A DNA stretch of 64,000 nt from Trinickia diaoshuihuensis (GTDB lineage Bacteria > Pseudomonadota > Gammaproteobacteria > Burkholderiales > Burkholderiaceae), in contig NZ_QUBS01000027.1 of NCBI RefSeq assembly GCF_003390925.1, positions 182,963 through 246,962 of the forward strand, written 5' to 3'. Below, piece after piece: positions 58,212 through 64,000 of the stretch. The notes under the pieces were generated by a model, which was not told where the DNA came from, did no database searches, and saw only the letters and a program-made list of their open reading frames with translations. The position numbers and the translations under genes were made by a program. Positions within the stretch are counted from its first letter, which is position 1, and every line of letters starts with the position of its first letter.

Positions 58212-59522
58212 ATGGCCGAAATTTCGATCGTCCGCACGGATGCGCCGCCCGTATGCGAAGCGCGCGCCCAATGCGAAATCGACTGTCTTTACCTCGGGCG
58301 TCAGCCGATCGTCGCGCGAGGCGGAGCCCTAGCGGCCTATGAGTTGCTCTTTCGCGAGAGCGAGGTCAACCGCGCGTTCATCTGCGACGATGCTCGCGCC
58401 ACCGCGCGCGTCGTCGTGAACACGATGTGCAGCATGGGCGTGTCGGTGACGCTGGGCCCGCATCGCGGTTATGTGAACATGTGTCGCGATATGCTCTTCG
58501 ACGACGCCGTGATGTTGCTGCCGCCCGAACGCTTTGTGCTCGAAGTGCTCGAAACGGTGTGCGTGGATGCGCCGCTGATCGAGCGCATCGACAAGCTGCG
58601 CCGCGTCGGTTTCAAAGTGGCGCTCGACGATATCATCGATCTGTCGGATGCGCTGACGGCGCTGTTGCCGCATGTCGATATCGTCAAGGTGGACTTTCTA
58701 TCCGCCCACCGCGAGAGGTTGCCCGCGTTGGCCGAAGCCGTGAAAGCGCACGGTAAGACGCTCGTCGCCGAAAAGGTGGAGACGCATGAGGATTACGCGC
58801 TTGCGCGTGAACTCGGCTTCGATCTCTTTCAAGGCTACTTCTTCGCCCGTCCGCAAGTGCTGTCGGCGCGGCGCGGCGACCCGTCGCGGCAGTCGTTGCT
58901 GCGGATGCTCGCGTTGATCGCCTCGGAGGCGCCGCTCGTCGAACTCGAGCAAGAACTGAAGCGCAGCCCCGACGTCGTCATGCAGCTTTTGCGGCTCGTC
59001 AATTCGAGCGCCTATGGGCTCGGGCGGCGCATCGGCTCGGTGCGCGAGGCGATTCTCGCGGCCGGTACGAGGCAGATCGCACGCTGGGCGCAGTTGCTGC
59101 TTTACGCATCGAGCGGGGAGTTGTCGTGGCGCTCCGATCCTTTGGCGCAGCTCGTCGGCGCCCGCTCGCGCTTCATGGAATTGGCTGCGGCCCGTGTTCG
59201 GCCCGATAGCGAACGATTCGTCGATCGCGCCTTCATGACGGGCGTGTTTTCGCTCGTGCACGTGCTGCTCGGCGATGCCGAGCCGGGCGATTCGCTCGTG
59301 CAAGTCGGGCTCGTGGCGGAGATCAGCGATGCCATCGTGCATCGCGCCGGACCGCTCGGCGCGATGCTCACGATCGCCGAAGCGGCGGAGCGCGGCGCAC
59401 ACGAACGCGCGGCGCGCGAACTGGCGCGCGTGCATCCGGAGCTTGGCGCCCTTACGCCGTCCGTGTTCGCCGAGATCAACCTCGAAGCCGCGATGTGGGC
59501 GCGAGCGCACGAGGTGGCCTGA
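58212..59522 (+). CDS. EAL-HDOD domain signalling protein
   Basis: 436 residues and a paralogue of 53145-54485. EAL-like N-terminal half: 'LYLGRQPIVARGGALAAYELLFRES' (ELL in place of EAL), 'FKVALDDIIDLSDALTALLP', 'AEKVETHEDYALARELGFDLFQGYFFARP', closer to active EAL proteins than its paralogue. HDOD half: 'QSLLRMLALIASEAPLVELEQELKRSPDVVMQLLRLVNSSAYGL'. A cysteine pair in the N-terminal segment ('CEARAQCEIDC') is unusual and could bind metal or sense redox. It resembles CdgJ/YuxH-type regulators. The activity is uncertain. Confidence 0.88.
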   Translation: MAEISIVRTDAPPVCEARAQCEIDCLYLGRQPIVARGGALAAYELLFRESEVNRAFICDDARATARVVVNTMCSMGVSVTLGPHRGYVNMCRDMLFDDAVMLLPPERFVLEVLETVCVDAPLIERIDKLRRVGFKVALDDIIDLSDALTALLPHVDIVKVDFLSAHRERLPALAEAVKAHGKTLVAEKVETHEDYALARELGFDLFQGYFFARPQVLSARRGDPSRQSLLRMLALIASEAPLVELEQELKRSPDVVMQLLRLVNSSAYGLGRRIGSVREAILAAGTRQIARWAQLLLYASSGELSWRSDPLAQLVGARSRFMELAAARVRPDSERFVDRAFMTGVFSLVHVLLGDAEPGDSLVQVGLVAEISDAIVHRAGPLGAMLTIAEAAERGAHERAARELARVHPELGALTPSVFAEINLEAAMWARAHEVA

Positions 59523-59674
59523 GCGGGGCACTTGCCGGCGCGAAAACCGCGGCCGTGGTTCAATAACGCGGCGTGCGCATCGAGGATGCCCCGGATGGGG
59601 TGCGGCTCGACGGCGCCCTTGCATGCGGCAGGGGCCTTTGTTCGCGCGCGCCAACCCTGTTCCGAGGAATCGCA

Positions 59675-60238
59675 ATGAACCGAAGCTTGCACCGCGCTGC
59701 GTGCGCGGCCCTACTGGGCGCGGTCCTTTCCGTTTGTTCGCTCGATGCGTCGGCCGTGCTGAAGGTGGGCGAGAAGGCGCCGGCTTTCACGACCGAGGCA
59801 TCGCTCGGCGGCAACGCCTATTCGTATTCGCTCGCCGACGCGTTGAAGAACGGCCCCGTCGTCCTGTACTTCTATCCCGCCGCGTTCACGAAAGGATGCA
59901 CGATCGAGGCGCACGAGTTCGCCGATGCCGTCGACGAATACAAGCGCTACGGAGCGACTGTGATCGGCGTATCGCACGACGACATCGCGACGCTGAAGAA
60001 GTTTTCCGTCAGCGAATGCCGCAGCAAGTTCCCCGTGGCTGCCGACCCCGAGCGGCACATCATCGATGCCTATGACGCCGCGATGCCCCTCAAGAAGACG
60101 ATGGCGAATCGAGTGTCGTATGTGATCGCCCCGGACGGCACGATCCTCTACGAATACACGAGCTTGTCGCCCGATCAGCATGTGAAGAACACGATGAGCG
60201 CCGTCCAGGAATGGGCGAAGCAACATCCGCGGCAATAA
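59675..60238 (+). CDS. secreted peroxiredoxin (AhpC/TSA, PrxQ-like)
   Basis: 187 residues. The signal peptide (hydrophobic 10-22, cleavage near 'DASA', residue 27) directs it to the periplasm, unusual for the family. The thioredoxin-fold core starts 'VLKVGEKAPAFTTEA' and the peroxidatic cysteine is Cys75 in 'YFYPAAFTKGCTIEAHEFAD'. A second cysteine in 'FSVSECRSKFPVAADPE' could resolve. It would reduce peroxides. GAGGA precedes the ATG at 59675. Monocistronic, with a terminator after it. Confidence 0.9.
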   Translation: MNRSLHRAACAALLGAVLSVCSLDASAVLKVGEKAPAFTTEASLGGNAYSYSLADALKNGPVVLYFYPAAFTKGCTIEAHEFADAVDEYKRYGATVIGVSHDDIATLKKFSVSECRSKFPVAADPERHIIDAYDAAMPLKKTMANRVSYVIAPDGTILYEYTSLSPDQHVKNTMSAVQEWAKQHPRQ

Positions 60239-60270
60239 CCGCCCGCGCATTTCCGCCCCGCGTTTGACGA

Positions 60271-60303
60271 ACGGCGAGGGGCGGCGCCCGCGGCCGTTTT
60301 GTT
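60271..60303 (+). terminator. intrinsic terminator after the peroxiredoxin gene
   Basis: ACGGC pairs with GCCGT, and GGGC with GCCC inside, followed by TTTTGTT. The stem contains unpaired bases but the geometry and the T-tract fit. Confidence 0.6.
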
Positions 60304-60465
60304 GCGGCCTCCCCGTTTGGTGACGAGCCTCTACGATTTCGATACGGCGCAGCGTCGATAAAGCACGACAATCGAGACGTTGCGTAACGTCGAAAACTAG
60401 AGCGTTCGGCAGGATGCAGGCGGCTGCGATGCGGCGCGCCGCGCGGTTGCCGGGGAGGGGACGGC

Positions 60466-62658
60466 ATGTTCGCTGGAAAGCGGCGATCGGCGCGCGTACG
60501 TTTGAGCGTTCGCGCGGCCGGATTATCCGCGTTGACGGGGGCGTTCATTGCTCTCGTATCGCTCGCGGGCTGCGGCGACGCGGCGCTGGCTGCCCGCGCG
60601 GAAGGCGCCGATGCGCCACCGCGTATCGAAGCGCTGAAGACACGGCAACTCGAACACGAGCGGCAAATACGGTTGCGCGTGCCGGCGGCAAGCGGCATGT
60701 CGATCAGCCGCACGCGCGAGGCGACGCTGCGCGATTCCGGGATCGGCGCGACTTTGCTGTTCGCGCGTGACGTCGATTTTCGGGTAACGGGCGGTTTAGG
60801 TTTCGTCATCCGCTCCATGGCCGCGACGATGAGGCCGACGCGGGCGGGCGAGCCTATCGTCTTCGACGATCCCACCAGTGTCGCCATCGATGTCCATCGC
60901 GGCGAAGTGACGCTCGATGCCGATCGCCTGACGGCCGTCTTCGGCCAGTACTTATTCGACTATGCGGGCACGCCGCTGCGCGATGTGCGCGTGGCCCCGG
61001 CCGGGGGCGAGTTGCGCGTGACGGGGCGGATGTGGCGCGGGGCGTGGGTACCTTTCGCGCTAGCCGGCCGGCTTACGCTCGGCTCACCCGGTACGCTCGT
61101 CTTTCATGCCACGCATGTGAGCGTCGCGGGCGTCGATGCCGACCGCATCATGCAGGCGGCCCATGTGAGCATGGCCGATTTGCTGACGATCGATACGCCG
61201 ATCGCGCGGCTCAAGGGCGACGACATCGTCATGCTCGCTGCCCGGCTCATGCCGCCGCCCGTGCTGTCGATGACGATCGTCGGCGTGAACGTCGAGACGG
61301 GTGGCGTCACGCTCGTGCTCGACGATGGGACGCTCAAATCAATCGAGTGGCCCGCGCGGATGCCCGAGCGGGGCATGCTGCTCCTCGGCGGCGACGTCAA
61401 GTTCATGCGCTCGATGCCGATGAACCTCGATCTTGCGCTGCATCCGGTCGATGCGCATGCGCCGTTCGTGTTCGATCTATATCGCTATCGCGACCAACTC
61501 TCGGCGGGGTACATGACGTTCCAGGCCGACGGCGCATTGGACGTATTCGTTCCCACCGCGGCGCCGCCGGTGGCGGTCTCGCCGGGCTCGGCCCTCGCGC
61601 GCTACAACGATACGTTTTTGCTCGCCCAGCAGCATGCGCTCGATACGGCCCGCGAGCGCTGGCGTGCCACGAGCGATGGCTCCGGGCAGGCCGTTGCGTC
61701 CGCAACCGGCGCAGCAACTGCTCCGGCTCATGCCGCGGCGGATACCCCCGCACGGGTACGCGCATCCTGGCATGAGCCGAGCGTCGCGATGTCCGCCCCG
61801 AGCGAGCGTGCGTCGCAACCCGCGCCGACCTGCGCCCATTTGTCCAACGTCGACTTTTTCGTGACGGGCGGGATCGGTTTTCACGTGCGTACGCTCGATG
61901 TCCAAATGGTGCCCAAGCGCGCCGGCGATCCGGTCGATCTCGACGATCCGAATCAGTACGAGATCCGCATCGTCGGCGGCGAAGTCCTCGAGCCTTGGCC
62001 CGCGATGGCCGCGCTCTTCAACGATTATTTGCTCGACTATTCCCCGCGTTCGCTGAACGCGCTTTCGCTGGCCGCGCACGACGGCGTGCTCGACGTGACG
62101 GGCGGCATCAAGCTTTGGAATCATGTTCCGGGGGCGTGGCTGCCGCTGTCGATGACGGGAAAGATCGAGGTGCTCGACGCGCGGCATCTCGCTTACGTAC
62201 CGAGCCGCGTGGCCGTGCTCGGCGTGCCGCAGGCCGATCTATTGCATCTATTGAGAATCCCGCTTGCCTGGTTGACGCCGTTCGATCGCAAGGGGGCGAG
62301 GTTATCGGGCGACCGCCTCGTCTTCGATCAATACACGGTGTTTCCCCCGCCGGTGCTCGCGGGCCGTTTGGCCAGCGCCGAGGTAACCGATCAGGGGCTC
62401 GTTCTGAAGTTCGCGCGCGACCCGGACGCCATCGTCGCGCATCCGCCCGCGAATGCGAGCGGCAGCTATGTGTGGATCGAGGGCGGGGACGTGAAGATGT
62501 TCGATGCGCTCGCCGTCAACGCACGCACGCTGATTCACGACGACAGCCGCGAGACCATGCGTTTCGACCTTTACGATTATCGGCGCGACGTCGCGCGCGG
62601 GCAGGTGCGGATGCGGCTCGACGGCACGCTGGACGTCTCGCTCGGGGGCGATCGGTAG
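60466..62658 (+). CDS. lipoprotein with two tandem copies of an approx. 260-residue domain
   Basis: 730 residues. A long basic n-region and hydrophobic stretch end in a lipobox L-A-G-C at 33-36, so Cys36 is probably lipidated; the next residues Gly-Asp do not obviously force inner-membrane retention. Domain 1 is about 103-363 and domain 2 about 462-726. They align throughout: 'VDFRVTGGLGF' with 'VDFFVTGGIGF', 'RAGEPIVFDDP' with 'RAGDPVDLDDP', 'LMPPPVLSMTI' with 'VFPPPVLAGRL', 'GGDVKFM' with 'GGDVKMF', and 'FDLYRYRDQLSAGYMTFQADGALDV' with the end of the protein. The linker (365-460) is Ala/Ser/Thr/Pro-rich. The strand-rich pattern recalls lipid-binding LmeA/DUF2993-type folds, but I cannot name the family. 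Shine-Dalgarno-like GGGAGG precedes the ATG. Confidence 0.8.
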   Translation: MFAGKRRSARVRLSVRAAGLSALTGAFIALVSLAGCGDAALAARAEGADAPPRIEALKTRQLEHERQIRLRVPAASGMSISRTREATLRDSGIGATLLFARDVDFRVTGGLGFVIRSMAATMRPTRAGEPIVFDDPTSVAIDVHRGEVTLDADRLTAVFGQYLFDYAGTPLRDVRVAPAGGELRVTGRMWRGAWVPFALAGRLTLGSPGTLVFHATHVSVAGVDADRIMQAAHVSMADLLTIDTPIARLKGDDIVMLAARLMPPPVLSMTIVGVNVETGGVTLVLDDGTLKSIEWPARMPERGMLLLGGDVKFMRSMPMNLDLALHPVDAHAPFVFDLYRYRDQLSAGYMTFQADGALDVFVPTAAPPVAVSPGSALARYNDTFLLAQQHALDTARERWRATSDGSGQAVASATGAATAPAHAAADTPARVRASWHEPSVAMSAPSERASQPAPTCAHLSNVDFFVTGGIGFHVRTLDVQMVPKRAGDPVDLDDPNQYEIRIVGGEVLEPWPAMAALFNDYLLDYSPRSLNALSLAAHDGVLDVTGGIKLWNHVPGAWLPLSMTGKIEVLDARHLAYVPSRVAVLGVPQADLLHLLRIPLAWLTPFDRKGARLSGDRLVFDQYTVFPPPVLAGRLASAEVTDQGLVLKFARDPDAIVAHPPANASGSYVWIEGGDVKMFDALAVNARTLIHDDSRETMRFDLYDYRRDVARGQVRMRLDGTLDVSLGGDR

Positions 62659-62810
62659 CATATCGGCAGCCGCTTACTCGACAGGTCCGTATACCTCGAA
62701 AACCTGATAGTTAGCGCATTGGGTATTTAGTGAGATCGTGTTGGCCCAATTGAATTTCCGGACCTAATGACTTACTGTCTCTCCGATATTTTATCTGTCG
62801 ATGTGGGCCG

Positions 62811-63686
62811 ATGAGCACGACGTTACGTTCCGCTAAGCCCGAAATCGTTGCCGCGATTTTGCTTTGCCCGATTAGTCTGGCCAGTATGGGAATGCTGATC
62901 AAAGCGGCGGGCGGCGTACCCCAATCCGCGCTGTTGCTCGCACGCTTCGGGGTGCCCGCTTTGATCTATTGGGGCCTGCTGGCCGTCAAGCGCTACCCGT
63001 TCCGAACCATTCGGCCGCATAAGCATCTGTTGCGGGCCGCACTCGGCTTCCTATCGGTTTCAAGCTTGTTCGCAGCGATCGCACGCATTCCCTTGTCGAC
63101 GGCGCTATGTCTGTCCTACACATTGCCGTTTTTCGCCTATGCGATCGGCATGCTTTCCAGGCGGCAACGCCCCGATGCGAGAGGATTGTGTGTCATCGGC
63201 GCGCTCGTCGGCGTCGCGTGCATGACCAATCCGAGCGCGCATGCCGACGTCGTCGGGATCGCATTCGGACTTGCCTCGGCGTTCTTCGGCGCGATCGCGC
63301 TTTACGAAATCAAACGGGTTGCACGAACCGAGGATGCCGATGCTGTGCTCCTCATGTATTTCACGATCTCGACGATCGGCTTGACGCTATATATCCTGCT
63401 CTTCGATGCGAGCGCCGAGCGGATGGCACATTCTTTTCCTTGGGGAACACTGACGCTGATCGGGCTGTGCGGCCTGCTATATCAAATCGGACTCGTGACT
63501 TCGCTCAAGGAAGCGTCGGTGTCCCTCGTCTCCATGTTTCTGCTGTTCTCGGTCGTGATCGGTTTCGCCGGCGATCGACTCTTGTTCGGAGCTACGTTCA
63601 CGATCGTCGGGACCGTGGGACTTGTCGTGCTGGCCGCGAGCATCTTGTGCTTTCAGTACTTCGAAAGTTCGAAGCGATCGCAATAG
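62811..63686 (+). CDS. EamA (DMT superfamily) transporter
   Basis: 291 residues with about ten hydrophobic segments in two halves, the EamA/RhaT-like drug/metabolite transporter arrangement: 'IVAAILLCPISLASMGMLIKAAGG', 'RAALGFLSVSSLFAAIARIPLSTALCLSYTLPFFAYAIGML', then 'LCGLLYQIGLVTSLKEASVSLVSMFLLFSVVIGFAGDRLLFG'. Substrate unknown. The 152 bases before it are noticeably AT-richer than the surroundings and hold its promoter, though no consensus is clear. Confidence 0.88.
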   Translation: MSTTLRSAKPEIVAAILLCPISLASMGMLIKAAGGVPQSALLLARFGVPALIYWGLLAVKRYPFRTIRPHKHLLRAALGFLSVSSLFAAIARIPLSTALCLSYTLPFFAYAIGMLSRRQRPDARGLCVIGALVGVACMTNPSAHADVVGIAFGLASAFFGAIALYEIKRVARTEDADAVLLMYFTISTIGLTLYILLFDASAERMAHSFPWGTLTLIGLCGLLYQIGLVTSLKEASVSLVSMFLLFSVVIGFAGDRLLFGATFTIVGTVGLVVLAASILCFQYFESSKRSQ

Positions 63687-63741
63687 ACGCCGCGCTCAGG
63701 CAAGCGCCGACCCAGAGCCTGCCGTGGTCGACCGTCGAATA

Positions 63742-64000
63742 TCAATAACCGGGCGGCGGCGGAGGCGGCGGCGTGTAATAGCGCCGCGTCTCATAGCCGT
63801 TGTCGTAGCCGGCAGGCATCGGCACGCGCTCGCCCGCCGCATACATGCACTGGACGTAGGCATAGTCGTAGCGCCGCTGAATGTCGTACGCCGAGCCTTG
63901 CGCGGTGCCCATGCCGATGGCGCCGCCCGTCAGAAGCCCGGCGCCGGCTCCGACGGCCGCGCCGCGTCCGCCGCCGAACGCGGCACCGGCCGCCGCGCCC
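63742..64000 (-). CDS. glycine-zipper family protein, C-terminal part (continues outside window)
   Basis: The leftward frame is open from the window edge to a TGA at 63742-63744. It reads Ala/Gly repeats ('GAAFGGGRGAAVGAGAGLLTGGAIG'-type, a glycine zipper of two amphipathic membrane-inserting helices), then 'QGSAYDIQRRYDYAYVQCMYAAGERVP' and a tyrosine/proline-rich end with a run of seven prolines. This is the usual layout of YMGG/glycine-zipper-2TM exported proteins of Burkholderiales. The start, with an expected signal peptide or lipobox, is beyond base 64000. Confidence 0.75.
   Translation of the reverse strand, partial: GAAAGAAFGGGRGAAVGAGAGLLTGGAIGMGTAQGSAYDIQRRYDYAYVQCMYAAGERVPMPAGYDNGYETRRYYTPPPPPPPGY

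Overview
The window is about 64 kb of high-GC, densely coding chromosome from a beta-proteobacterium. The gene content points to Burkholderiaceae (Burkholderia, Paraburkholderia or Trinickia type): a HutF/HutG-type histidine pathway, the hopanoid genes hpnIJKL, an arginine succinyltransferase operon with a two-subunit AstA, and several small proteins whose sequence style is typical of that family. No tRNA, rRNA, CRISPR array, phage or intact insertion sequence was found by reading. The genus is inferred, not proven.

Layout. 1-1050: the end of an alpha/beta hydrolase and a 65-residue conserved protein. 1224-9725: the hut operon hutH-C-U-D-I-F-G, with two mirror-image HutC-type operators in front. 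9850-13990: a solo HigA-like antitoxin, a LysR regulator divergent from a MocR-type aminotransferase, a small conserved protein and an AraC regulator. 13987-18521: a secreted DUF3857/transglutaminase protein, a secreted phosphoesterase, and a toxin-antitoxin pair whose toxin has lost its 5' half. 18730-26051: a glutathione transferase with a divergent LysR gene, an FAD oxidoreductase, a solo branched-chain amino-acid binding protein carrying a 52-bp tandem duplication at its 3' end, an amino-acid chemoreceptor, and a PdxY homologue with altered active-site residues. 26762-31376: hpnIJKL. 31407-33511: three tandem secreted four-cysteine paralogues of no family I recognise. 34288-45102: arginine uptake and breakdown (hisQMP-like permease genes without a local binding protein, an ArgR-type regulator, astC-aruF-aruG-astD-astB-astE).

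45141-51943 looks like a low-oxygen module. It holds hsp20, a short B12-dependent (oxygen-independent) ribonucleotide reductase, a secreted aromatic-rich protein, a small protein, phosphoenolpyruvate synthase and a conserved protein. Each promoter region carries an FNR/ANR-type TTGAY-N4-RTCAA box, and at three promoters the box sits at about -41.5 from a plausible -10 element. I found no such box elsewhere in the window. hsp20 also has a ROSE-like hairpin over its ribosome binding site.

52168-52965 is an ArgT/HisJ-type binding protein that could supply the permease at 34-36 kb. 53145-59522 is a group of four signalling genes (two EAL-HDOD proteins, one HDOD-GAF protein, one PAS-GGDEF-EAL protein with a degenerate GGDEF). 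59675-64000 holds a secreted peroxiredoxin, a lipoprotein made of two copies of a roughly 260-residue domain, an EamA transporter and the end of a glycine-zipper protein.

Best candidates for new biology are the FNR-box module, the three-gene four-cysteine family, the duplicated-domain lipoprotein and the active-site-altered PdxY.
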